Of a DNA stretch of 64,000 bases, positions 34,414 through 44,661 are shown in pieces. Made by a program: the position numbers and the translations under genes. The notes beneath the pieces were generated by a model. That model made no database searches. It saw only the letters and a program-made list of their open reading frames with translations, and was not told the origin of the DNA. Positions within the stretch are counted from its first letter, which is position 1, and each line of letters begins with the position of its first letter. Source of the stretch: Pholiota molesta (taxonomy: Eukaryota > Basidiomycota > Agaricomycetes > Agaricales > Strophariaceae); assembly GCA_014925825.1 (NCBI GenBank), contig JACGCK010000014.1, positions 1 through 64,000 of the forward strand, read 5' to 3'.

Positions 34414-36330
34414 AAAACAACAGGCTCTCAGTAAAAAGAACACCATGCTTTCTCCACAAACTCCTTCTCCTACACATCCGACCCACCGCATCCTTGTCCC
34501 TCCCATGGTGTCCCTCGAAATCTGATTCGCTTCAACCCAGCCCAAGGTAAGTAACCTTGTCCGTCCGAGGCTCGGGCAGATTACCAATACACCTGCCATC
34601 TGCGCGGAACACGTCCACAGGTCCAAACAGCTGGAGGTGGATGGCTGCCGTGGACGCTCGTGTCGCATTCGAAGGCGCCAACGGAAGCTCCGAGAGATCG
34701 CGTGTGGATGAATTCGTCTCGTTGATCCAATATTGATCTACGCGGGGAGGGATGGAGCTGGAAGAGCAGATAAAGGGATATATTGCTGCTAAAGCGTACT
34801 GGGGTCAAACAGCTCTCGTTGTGGGTCATGGGAGATGCCAAGCAAGATAATGTGCCGGAGAGCGCTGGGCTTGACCTGGAGACAGCTGACGAAAGATCAA
34901 TAAAGCGTGCTATCAGCCAGTTTGAAGATTGAATGCTCACAATTTATCACGCTTCAGGCCATGAGGCCTTCATGAGCTCGAGAAGGTCAGCGGCCATCGG
35001 CTGGCGCTTCAGCGGGATATGCACAGCGTGGCTCCTTTCGTAAGCATTTCGAAGTAAGAGCGTGCCTGGAACAGGAATCGGGGGGATACGGTCCCCGGTG
35101 TAGAGTGGATCCACAACAATTGGGTCAATGACCTCGAGAACGCGAATAACGAGCGTGGGTCCAAGCTCTCTGTGCTCCGCAAGGTCGGATACTTCGAACT
35201 GGACCTTGATAGATCCTACATAACGCAATATCAGCACGAGAGCGCGGATTCGTGGATAAGATGTCTGACCAGTCAATGGATATACGTGGGATGTACCGGC
35301 CCATGCAGCGAATATTTTCTGTGGGAACTGTAGGTGGAACGCCTTTGTGCGCGTGATATATGCGAGCGTTCTCTTTGTGTGAGCGATATCCAAATAGAAG
35401 GGGTCAGAGAGCATATAGTGGCATTGTCGCACTTTTTTCGAGATGCCATCAATTTTGTGGATATCGTTGACGAGTGCCTCGTCAATCAGATTCTCGGCAC
35501 GCAATAACGACAAGAATCCTTTGCACCTTTTGAGCTTGACCAGATCCAGAATTCCGGGGCCCCAAACGTCGCCTCTCGGGTCCAGCAGGTCCCGACCATG
35601 TTCGAACTCTGCCACGCTTTCGCAGATCCTGAAACGGACACCTGCGTTGAATTCGTGCCCATCAGTGGGATTGTGATAATAAAAGACGCCTCTAGTATTC
35701 TCGGGAAAGCGCGGATATATCCGAGTGCCTCCGTTATAGCTGATATCATATATACATCGCGTCGGCTGCGGGTCGATGAGAGTGGGCACTTTTGGCTGCC
35801 CCTTCCCCGACAAATCAATAATGCCTTGGCCCGCTATTGACAGCCGTTCAGGTCGTAGAGTGCGCAGCTTGTAAGAAGAATAAGTAACAGAGCGTCGGGG
35901 TCCTGCTGCTTTGCGGGTCTTGTCTGTGTCTGTCGAAGTCTTGGGTGGGATCAACAAACCGTAGAGAATGTTCTTAATTTGTAGCGAAAACGCACCGCAA
36001 ACATCCTCTGTCCTAAGGCTGACGTCGGTAGCGGCATAGTACGTGCACATGGTATGAAACGCCATGGATTCAGCTCTGGTGCAGGATGAAGATTGAGCTG
36101 GCGGAACGACCGATAGAGGCGGGAACGCAATAGCAGGCTAAGCATGGCTTCGGATGTCTGGGCTGGGTGTTCGTTGGGCTGGGTTTATCGACAGCAAGTG
36201 GGTGCAGCAGCATACATAAATGACGCGTCCTGGCCAGCTGCGGTTGTCGCAGGATGGGAAGAACGTATGCCTTGAAGCGTTCGAGCGATAGAGAGCGATA
36301 GAGTCGTTGAGCTTGTTGAGAACGAGGGCG
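34414..36330 (-). repeat. Inverted-repeat arm A' (partner 22180-24035)
   Basis: Near-identical inverted copy of arm A, starting with ATCAAAAACAACAGGCTCTC and covering gene A', its 3' flank (GGTCCAAACAGCTGGAGGTG) and about 250 bp upstream of the gene. Small insertions distinguish the two arms. Confidence 0.8.
34947..36065 (-). CDS. Gene A': hypothetical fungal protein, 372 aa
   Basis: Intact paralogue of gene A with the start MAFHTMCTYYAATDVSLRTE and end MKASWPEA. It differs by scattered substitutions and an added Thr-Asp in the STDTDKTRK stretch. The internal landmark NTRGVFYYHNPTDGHEFNAG is unchanged. Function is unknown; no recognised domain, signal peptide or membrane helix. Confidence 0.7.
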   Translation of the reverse strand: MAFHTMCTYYAATDVSLRTEDVCGAFSLQIKNILYGLLIPPKTSTDTDKTRKAAGPRRSVTYSSYKLRTLRPERLSIAGQGIIDLSGKGQPKVPTLIDPQPTRCIYDISYNGGTRIYPRFPENTRGVFYYHNPTDGHEFNAGVRFRICESVAEFEHGRDLLDPRGDVWGPGILDLVKLKRCKGFLSLLRAENLIDEALVNDIHKIDGISKKVRQCHYMLSDPFYLDIAHTKRTLAYITRTKAFHLQFPQKIFAAWAGTSHVYPLTGQTSYPRIRALVLILRYVGSIKVQFEVSDLAEHRELGPTLVIRVLEVIDPIVVDPLYTGDRIPPIPVPGTLLLRNAYERSHAVHIPLKRQPMAADLLELMKASWPEA

Positions 36331-36898
36331 AACGAGTAACACCTTGTGACCGTGATGGTTACACACGTGATAATCTCATGCTCTCGACGCGCCGCGGCCA
36401 CGCTTTTCTTGCGCTTTTCAGTCAGGTATTGTCAGGTATGTTCTATGAATTGAGTATGAATCCAATTCTTTCCATCTCGATGACATGTCCCTCTCAAATA
36501 GACCATACATGTAAACTTATGTATGACATGTCAGACCGGCCGAGGCCTATTCCGACCGTCATATATTTTTAGCGGCACCCAAGCTGCAGTGACCCAAGCG
36601 GCACCTCGACGTTTTGAATGTTGAATATCTATATCTACTTGCAATTAAAGTTACTACCCACTCTGCGCTCACCTGTTGCCTTCTGTATCTTCGAAAGCCT
36701 GGCTGAGGCCCATCCATTATTATTAATCAATATTGGCGCTCAACAGTCACTTCAGACCTACGTAGCTCGTAAGTATCTCATTCAAATAGTTCATCGTTTT
36801 GGCATTTTAGTTTTGTCATATAATACAGGTATAGCGGTGGTGGTCAAGCTATTTACTTCTCCGCAATTTATGAAGCGCTAATAAAATCTACATAGCCT
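36331..36898. other. No gene recognised
   Basis: AT-rich stretch between arm A' and the promoter block of the chimeric gene. The short open frames have no motif. Confidence 0.4.
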
Positions 36899-37114
36899 TT
36901 ACGTCGTCGATCGGTTAAAAATACCATTATCTCACAGCCAGTTCAATATTGTGGGTGTCTCATCATAAGCATTGGTATCAAAACAGGCAGCACGGCCTCA
37001 AGGCCTCATGGGCAATCGTGTGAACAAAAAGCTGTGAGAGCTGGTAAACATGAGGCCAACAAAGCGGCGTTTCTCTCCTCACCTATATCATTGCGTCTGA
37101 TATTCTGTCGCACA
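36899..37114 (+). promoter_or_regulatory. Upstream block shared by HET genes (chimera copy)
   Basis: Reads GGTTAAAAATACCATTATCTC, AAGCATTGGTATC, GGCCTCAAGGCCTCATGGGC, GTGTGAACAAAAAGCTGTGAG and CTCCTCACC before the ATG. The same series precedes HET5 (54360-54558) on the same strand and HET2/HET4 on the other. Its presence suggests that the chimera kept a HET-type promoter. Confidence 0.5.
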
Positions 37115-40088
37115 ATGGCAACGACTCTTCCTGGTGAGTTAGCATCTACCACCATAGATAATGTCGTATTGACTTTCTGGACGTCGCAGATCGTCTTTCA
37201 TCGCCAGCCAATCCGGGTGTCGACGAGAAGGACCTACCAAATACAGGTTCCATGTTCGCTGATGCTAGAACACAAACTGGTCCCATCCCCACAGAATCCG
37301 GGGAGGAAGGTGAGTGGCTGTAAACTATTCTGGCTGAAGAGTTAAACAATATTAAACTCTCGCAGGTTCTCCGAGCACCGACGCCGAAATGTTAGTCAAG
37401 GCCTTGCGAAATGTAATCAGCACCCACGCACGTCGATCAGAGTCCGATGGAGAAGTTAAACATGGTCAGGACTCAGTAAATTCAGATCTTGTAACTCAAC
37501 TTAATGGATTACCTAGATGCGAATCAAGATGGTATGGGGCCCGACGGTGACCAGTTTGTGATCACTCTAAAGAAATTCATGTCGTCGTTTCTACGCTCTC
37601 AACGGGGTCCTGTGGGTGGTATTGAGGTGGAATTGAAAAGTGCGTTTGATCGTTGTTCGCTCCTTCCGCATAATTATCATGTATTAATTCCATACATTGA
37701 CAAGCAGAGGAAGAAATCGACATGTTCAATGCAGAGTCTCAGGCAACTTCAGACGGTGATCTGAGCCCAAAAGATGTCGCCGACACGGCTTCGGAAACGA
37801 AGCCAGCACCCGATAGCTCTGTGTCCGCGAATCGAGACACTTTGGCGCCCGATGGAGAACAGTTTGTGATTGCTCTACAGAAATTTGAGTCGTCGTCTAT
37901 ACGCTCTCAACAGGGTGGCGTGGAAGGTATCAAGGTGGAATTGGGAGGTGCGTATCAACAATTTTGATGTTGTCCAATTCTTCCGCATCATTATTCTGGC
38001 ACTGCGGGATGTAGGAGAGGGAGCGGAGGGCGGGAAACAGAAGAAGGAGAAGCCCCCGCCGAAGCCGCGCGCGAAGAAGGGCTCCGCCGAACCCAAGCCC
38101 AAGAAGGCTGCCGCCGCGGGGGCGGAGAAGAAGCCCCGGAAGAGCAGCGCGAAGAGCCGCGCCATGGTCGAGAGCGAGGACGAGGCGGGGGCCGGGGCCG
38201 CCGCAGAGGAGGAGGACGACATGGGCCCGCTCACCGCGCCCCCCGCGTCGCATAAGATGGGCGCCGCGTCGCCCCCGCCCGCGAAGAAGGCGCGCCGGGA
38301 TACGAAAGACGACGACGAAGATGGTTTGTGGTCCTTTGTTCGTTCGTTGTCGAGTGTATACTGACTGTGCTCGCTAGGGAAAACGCCAGGCGACCCGCAG
38401 TCCATCAAGGTCCGCGACTGGCGCCATAAACTCCAGAAGACGTTCCTCAGCACTAAATCGCCGCCCAAACCAGAGGTATGTTCGCCCTCCTGCTCTGTCT
38501 GCCCTTTTTTCCTGCATCTCCTTCGTTTCTCGGTCGTGCTTTGACCTCTTTTGCTGTTCATGACCTCTTTTGCTGTTTTTTTGCGTGTATGGGCCGCCCA
38601 ATCGTGTCTTTTCGCATTCCCTCGTTCCATTTGTTCCATCATTCGCGCTGTCCATCCCATTTCCGATTTTCTCTACCTCGTCTGCATGATGGATACCCGG
38701 TTGCACTTCCCAAGCAACCCCAGGTCGCCTCGCATACCCGTTCTCTGTCTTTTCGTTCGGTTTTTCGAATTTTTCGGTTTTCTTGCGTCATCTGCATGCG
38801 ATGGCCCGCTGGCATCGCATCTGGATGTCTTTTCATCCATGTTTCCAAAAATTTCCCGTTTTTGTGCGATCCCTGGTCGCTATGTGTCGGGAGTGTCGGC
38901 TCTTGCATTCCGTTTCTCGTTCTGTCGCTCGGTTTCTGTGATTCTATCCTTTTTTGGGGTGCGGATGAGGAGTGGATGTTCCTTCTGGTTATTGGGACTG
39001 TTTGATGTCCTTTTTTGCGCGCTCGTTTTTGAGTTTTGGGTGCGGAGCGGGTTCCGCGCTTTGGGTCTTGGTGTTTCTGGGTTCTTGGTGGTGCTCGGGT
39101 GCTTGATTTTCTCTCGAGCTTTGGGTTGGGTTGGTTTTTGGAGCGGAGTGGAATGGCTTAGGTGGATTGGCCGGTGGCTGCGTTCCGGCTGCCCCATGTT
39201 GTTTGCTGGATCTGGTTTTCTGCTGGTGGTTGGCTGGTGGGCTTGTTTTCGGTGGTCCTGTTTGGGGGCGAATCGTGCGATTTGTTCCTCCTTCCGTGTG
39301 TGTAGCGAGCGGCCTGTTGGAGATGGCTTGCTTCCGCAGCGCTGCTTGCTGTCTTGTGTCCGATATCCGGGGTTCCGTGTTGCCTGCGGTCTGGTGTTGC
39401 CCACTCTTTTTTTTCTTCCTTCTTTTCCTCTGTGTCTTTTATGTAGTTGTGGCCACAATGACCCACCCATGTTCCGCTCTCCTGCCTTGAAATTTGCGCA
39501 AGAACGTGTGCTGACTCTCTTTTTTTGTGATCTTTTAGGCGATGGCGGAGTTCGATGCGCTGTTTACGACGGTGGAGCAGTATGATGAGATCACAATTGA
39601 GCAGCTGCAGGTGCGTTTTTTTTTCATGGGTCTGGATTCTGAATCTGGGGGGCTGTTGTCGGCGGTGGTTCCGTGTCGCTGTGTGGCGCGTCGTGGGTGT
39701 TCCTGCCTACCTGTACGCGACACCCACGGCGCCGTCATTTCTTCCCTGCCCTCTCCCGATATCTCGCTTCCGACCTCTATTCCACGTACCTCGCCACTAA
39801 CTCGATCATTCTTTTTACTCCTCCCAGTTCTCGAAGATCGGCAAGGTCATGCGGCACATCGCGGCGCTGCAGGACGAGAAGATCCCGCCGCGCGATGCGG
39901 AGTACGCGTTCCGCGCGCGCGCGAAGGGGCTCGTGGACAAGTGGCAGCGGATCCTGAACGCGAACAAGCCGGGCGGGGCGGGCGCGGACGAGCAGCCGCG
40001 GGAGAAGGAGCGGAAGGAGGAGCGGAAGGAGGAAAGGAAGGAGGAGAGGAGGGAGGAGAAGGTGAATGGGGCGGGAAGGGGGGCGTGA
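37115..40088 (+). CDS. Chimeric gene: HET-type N-terminal exons fused to LEDGF-like 3' exons of the PWWP gene, 446 aa
   Basis: Exon model: 37115-37133, 37190-37309, 37366-37464, 37517-37639, 37708-37947, 38015-38323, 38378-38475, 39539-39610, 39828-40088. Every intron is GT..AG and all phases match. Exons 1-5 are HET-family 5' exons (MATTLPG, AEMLVKALRNVIST, LRSQRGP). Exon 5 carries a second LRSQ module joined without an intron. At 38015 the GATGTAG acceptor leads straight into the lysine-rich linker of the PWWP gene (EGGKQKKEKPPPKPRAKKG), then VRDWRHKLQKTFLS and the TFIIS-N/LEDGF-like region. The HET domain and the PWWP domain are both absent. The frame ends early at 40088; one fewer G at 40068-40071 than in the parent gene removes the acidic tail. 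Whether it is expressed is unknown. Confidence 0.65.
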
Positions 40089-40439
40089 AGGGCGTGGAGG
40101 CGGGCGTGGCGGGTGTGGATCTGAATGGAAAAGGTGGGTAGGAGTCGCGTTGTTTGTTTTCCCACTGCGTGGGCTGCTTTTTGGGAGGCGCTAGGACCGT
40201 CGTGTCGTGTCGTTCATTTGTTGGGCTGGGTTTGCTGATGCGCTTTTGTTTCTTTTCTGTTCGCAGGCGCCGAGTCTCCCGCGCGCGGTGGGGAATCTCC
40301 GGTGTCCCCCGCGGTCGCCGAGCCCGCCGCAGCGCCGGCTGGCGGTGCGGATGCGGAGGGCGAGCACGACCAGGACGCGAATGCGGAGGCGGAGGACGCG
40401 TCGACGCATGTGGAGGACGTGGTCATGGCGGAGGCTTGA
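40089..40439 (+). pseudogene. Out-of-frame last exons of the chimeric gene
   Basis: The rest of the penultimate exon and the last exon (starting after a TTCGCAG acceptor at about 40265, ending MAEA then TGA at 40437-40439) are conserved with the parent gene (ESPARGGESPVSPAVAEPAA). They are read only if the missing G near 40070 is restored. Confidence 0.6.
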
Positions 40440-41400
40440 GGCGCGTGGATAGATGTGTGGTTGTTGGGTCTGGGGGTGTGGTGATGTGAACTGCTTAAAA
40501 ATCGACAGACGAGTGGAGGACTCTTTGCTCGCCGTCGTCCCTATCCTATCCTATTCTTTGTCTTATATCATGCACCGTGCGCTTCTTGTGCTATCCGACA
40601 ATCGCCTGCCCCCCCTTCCGGTGTTCTGTAGCCTGTTCTGCTTTCATGTTGATCTTTTTTCTTTTCGGTCTTCCTTCAACCTACTTTCAATTCACTTTGA
40701 ATGAATGTGCTATAGTTCCTTGGTCGAGTTGCCTCTGCCTCGTCTCCCTTTCTTTTTTTCCTTTTTTTTTTTTGATGCTAATTATCTATTACATACTTGA
40801 CTCTTTTTTGTCCCGAATTTGAATTCCAGTTGTCTTTCCACACTCACCTACCCACTATGTTTTATTGATCCGCTACGCATGCTGGTTCGTATGCACCATA
40901 GTGTATGCTATTCCGCTCTGTATTTATCCCGTCGTCCTTGAAGCTTGAGCCTTGGAAGCATGTAAAGAGATGTGGATCTGGCCGCTGCAGACCGCTATGC
41001 GTTTACTTAGTCGCCCGTAGGCAGACTCTAAAATTGTGGTTGCTGGCAAGTCAATCAACTTGTAGAATTGAATTCATGAAATATATTATTGCGTCGTCGT
41101 GCATCAGATTACCCTCTGCCAATGCAAATTTGTACCCAAAAGGCGCCTGTCCTCTCCAGAGTGATATTCTGCGAATTTCGAAATCTCGGTTACATCGTCC
41201 GCCGCGCTAAATTGCACCACGGAGGAATCAAGCAAGTGGTTATGTATGAAAAGCGAGATCGAAAGCCATCCAGCGAACGAAATTTGAAACCAATAACATA
41301 TATCTCTAATGCGACAACATGCGGTAAATTATTCATGAAGACTGAATCCTGCCAATGGACTATGCGAGAACGCGTGAGGGGGATTTCAGAACCTTCCAGA
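40440..41400. repeat. Duplicated 3' flank, then unassigned sequence
   Basis: Up to about 40940 this is the inverted copy of the PWWP-gene 3' flank (28690-29182), including CTCTTTGCTC..CGTCGTCCCTATCC and a T-run. From about 40950 to 41400 no gene or repeat was recognised. Confidence 0.55.
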
Positions 41401-41401
41401 G

Positions 41402-41735
41402 TAGTTTACGTCAATATCGACAGCATGTACGCGTTTTAGAGACTTACTTGACAACTTTGCTCGTTCCATGGTTGTCATTGTATTGGTGGACATCGAGTCC
41501 CGCGGGTCTCGTGTTCATGAGCGTCGGCTTTTCTTGACTCGCATACACACCTTTGCGGGCGAAGGTGAGCCTTACGATGCGCACGTCCCGCAGGCCCTTC
41601 CCACGAGCGACGAGCCTTGTGTTTGGTCCAGAGTACGAGCCTCCGGCGAGTCTATAGTTTACGTCAATATCGATAGCATGTACGAGTTTTCGGGACTTAC
41701 TTGACAACTTTGCTCGTTCCATGGCTGACAGTGGG
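41402..41735. repeat. Pair of direct repeats of about 80 bp
   Basis: GTAGTTTACGTCAATATCGA..AGCATGTACG followed by GGACTTACTTGACAACTTTG or GAGACTTACTTGACAACTTTG and CTCGTTCCATGG occurs at about 41401-41473 and again at about 41653-41725 in the same orientation. Confidence 0.7.
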
Positions 41736-41800
41736 GTAGACATGGTAAGTTTTGAGTGAGGGATCGTATCAAACGATGCTGAAGAATTGTAGGCATCCAC
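41444..41800 (-). CDS. Hypothetical short ORF, 118 aa, doubtful
   Basis: Frame starting MDAYNSSASFDTIPHSK. I recognise no family. The direct repeat covers both its middle and its C-terminus (ERAKLSS and GTSKVVK). On this strand each repeat copy shows CAAGTAAGT, a good splice donor, so small introns are possible and this reading frame may be incidental. Confidence 0.25.
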   Translation of the reverse strand: MDAYNSSASFDTIPHSKLTMSTPLSAMERAKLSSKSRKLVHAIDIDVNYRLAGGSYSGPNTRLVARGKGLRDVRIVRLTFARKGVYASQEKPTLMNTRPAGLDVHQYNDNHGTSKVVK

Positions 41801-42569
41801 ACCAGCATTTTATAGCAATCTACCGCTGCCTTACCAGTTGACAGGTCTAAATCTCGAATCTAGAGGAGGCCCCCAACCCCCCTCTTCCAAATTTTGAAAC
41901 GTTGCGAGTTGCCCGGGCCCGTTACAGTCCGGGCCGTCTCACTGCCTTGTCAATGATGGATGGCACGGTCACGTTTGCACGATGTTCCAACGTTTTTGAG
42001 GACAGTCATTGTCAAGCCGCAAGCGCGACTCCAACTTGTAGCTGATATCTCCCTTTCATCCACCCCTACGTCACCAGCATATACACCACCGTCCCCAGCC
42101 TCATCGTCACCGTCACTTCCGACGACATCCTTGCGCGTCCCGGGCATCTTCCTCTACCACCCACTTCCGAGATCCAGGCTGCACCCGCGGCCTCTGCACC
42201 ACTGGGCATAAGCTGCGCGTCATAAACATCGGCCGTGGCGTCTCCTGCGCAGCCTGGGCAGCGAGACGGGCAGGCTGCATCGGTCGTCGGAGATGAAAGA
42301 GAAAGGCCCCAATATTAATGCTGCCCCGCTAGAGGCAGCTTCTCAGGCTGACCTGCGTAGCCTTGGGGCGCGAAGTGTCAGTGGGTGCATATCAGGTGGA
42401 TATAACGCTGCGGATGTCGAGGATGATTACAAGTGCTTAAGCGCTTACACGTTACATGGCTTACCAGTACCACTGGCCCAGAAATATGCACTGGCCGGGC
42501 GGGGCGCAGCGCGGAGAATGAAAGACTTATTGTCGATGGGTAGCTAGAACGTCCTTATGATGAGTCACA
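41801..42569. other. No gene recognised
   Basis: An 84-codon plus-strand frame at 42293-42547 (MKEKGPNINAAPLEAA) has no motif. A proline/serine-rich stretch lies at 42050-42210. Confidence 0.35.
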
Positions 42570-43760
42570 AGCGCGCTCAATTTTTTTTTTTTAAATTACC
42601 AGGACCGCCTGCATTCCGCGCGTGGGGACTTGGGGGCACAGACGACGACCCGACCAGCTGTTCACCGCCCACAGCCACGGATCCCAGCAACCCAAACAGA
42701 ACAAGTACAAGATGAGCACCGCTCACATACAGCCGCGCATTGGGGTTCGTAACCGCATCCACATTCAAGAGTCAACAAGGAACCGGCACCCAAAATAAAA
42801 ATACAAACAAAAAAGTCAATACATCGCAAGGTGCGGAAAGACAGGACGAACCCATGTCACCCCAACACAGCCGGGACAGCGCAACAGACGGCGGAAGCGG
42901 GACCGCGGGATAGGCGCATATTTTCGGGATGATGACTTGGATCCCAGCCAGACAGCCGGGTCGAAAACGCAAGTCAATATCGAAAAATCAAGCGTATCCC
43001 GCGCGCTGCTTCCGCACGGCCTCAGCGAGGGGAACGGGAACGGAGCATGGAACAGCGCACGGAAGCGCGGGATTCAGGGAACGTCAAATAGGAGGGAGAC
43101 AGGCGAGGCGAATGAGGGCGGCGAATGACAAAAAAAAAACCTGATAAGTTCAAGGAAATGGATCAGAAGGACACGGGAAGGGATGACATCGGCGCTCCAG
43201 GAAATCTAGCATGTACTCAGCTAGGCGGTAGATGAACGTCAATTCACCGGCCGTCAGGGTATAGTCGCATCGTCGCCCTCAACAATGGCCACGTTCTTTG
43301 CGCCGCTCTTGCGGGGCTTCTTGTCTCTGCCACCGCGGCCTTAGTTCGAGGCACCATCCTCGGCCTCCGCGTCGCTGGGCATAAGCTGGTCGTCGAGGGC
43401 GCTGGCTTGCGCGTCCTAGTGCGCTGCCTCGGCGATGACGTGGGTAAGGCAGTGTTGGGGGCGAGCGCGATTCGCGTGGGCTGTGAGAATGGCTGGGATG
43501 GGCTGGGATGGGCTGTGATCCTGTCTTGTTGGAGGGAGAGCTGGTGCAAGATGCGCTAGGCTCTGGGGAGCAAATTAAGTGGGGCAGACATGAGTTTCGA
43601 TAGGATGCTTACCACTCTAGTTGCCTATGGGAAAGAAAGAGGAGTAGATGCAGTCGCGCTGGCTTGTGCAATTGCCAGTGCATTTGCGGGATCGATAGTC
43701 TGAAATGAAAAACGGGCAGTGGCACAGCGGACAACGTCTTCGTCGGCGAAACCCGCGCAC
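42570..43760 (-). pseudogene. Decayed copy of the PWWP gene, 5' exons and intron
   Basis: Around 43610-43720 the sequence GCTTACCACTCTAGTTGCC..ATGGGAAAGAAAGAGGAGTA and TGCGGGATCGATAGTCTG parallels the exon 2/exon 3 border of the full gene (GCTTACTAGTCGCCCATGGG.., GCCGGGTCGACGATCTGCG). Around 43250-43460 it parallels exon 3 (CTTGCGGGGCTTCTTGTC, GAGCTGG-like and GAGCGCGATTCGCG). Stretches at 42700-43100 recall the large intron. Frames are lost. Confidence 0.5.
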
Positions 43761-44213
43761 ATGATCTCGGCCCGCAATGCTCGCTCGGCGCTCGCTCTTG
43801 CTCGCTCTCTGGACTCCTGGACTCTAACTGGACTCTGGAGTCTGTGCGTTACCTCGAAATATTTCTCTGACTGCTCACACGCACAAGGATGGTCTTGGAC
43901 GCTTCTACGAAACTTTTTCCCGCTCTTTCTGGGTGGCGTATATCCATTCTCTAGCTGCGCTCCGAGGGTCCCAAGACTCCTAGTTGTCCACGACCCACTC
44001 CAAAGTCATCCCAGCGACTTCTGCATCCTGGCGAAGCCTGATTACAATTTACCACGAACACTGCGTGGAGAGATGGGACACGTCGCTCTCGATACGCGAA
44101 CTGTACGGACCCCCTTTTTCAACATGCACACCCGCTCGAAATCGCCGGGCCGCCCACCACCTTCAACGACGGCGGGAGCCGCAAACGTCCGAAGAGCCTC
44201 ACCTGAGACACCG
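43761..44213. other. Left flank of the Ty3 insertion
   Basis: No firm gene. A frame starting MHTRSKSPGRPPPSTTAG at 44125 reaches the insertion site; joined across the target duplication it would stop about ten codons later, so an interrupted small gene is possible but unproven. Confidence 0.35.
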
Positions 44214-44503
44214 TGTAGCGTTCCGGACTCTGTCCGTATCTAGTCACTCGTTATCTCTGTTTTATCTTATCTCTTTTCTCGCACCACACACACTCCTTCA
44301 GATACCCATGTGCTCTCATATGTTTTGTTCTTGTTTTCCTTATCACATGACTACGTACTCGATATCCTTTATATACAGACCTCGCAGTATCTTAGTCCCT
44401 GGGTGAATATCATTTCCGTAAAACCGTCTTGACGTTTGCCACCCCCTGTGTGTCGAAACTCCCACCGCTGTCACCTACCGTCACAGCCGTCGCTTTCGCC
44501 ACA
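44214..44503 (+). repeat. 5' LTR
   Basis: 290 bp with TG..CA ends; includes a TATA-like CTTTATATACAG at about 44368, a candidate promoter. It appears identical to the 3' LTR. Confidence 0.95.
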
Positions 44504-44661
44504 TCTTTTTGACGCATACACAAACTCTAAGCTAACCGCTTATCCCCCTCGCTGTCTTCTCGCTCGGAACCCTTCGGATTGATCACCCGGACCAACCAGC
44601 AACAAGGCAGTTCCCAAAATTTACTTCGTAAGTTTTTATACCTATATCTAAACTAACAAAT

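Noticed and set aside
38551..39585. Plus-strand open frame of 344 codons
   Set aside because: It covers the corresponding large intron of the chimeric gene and has the same compositional cause; its end overlaps the MAEFDALF exon in a different frame.
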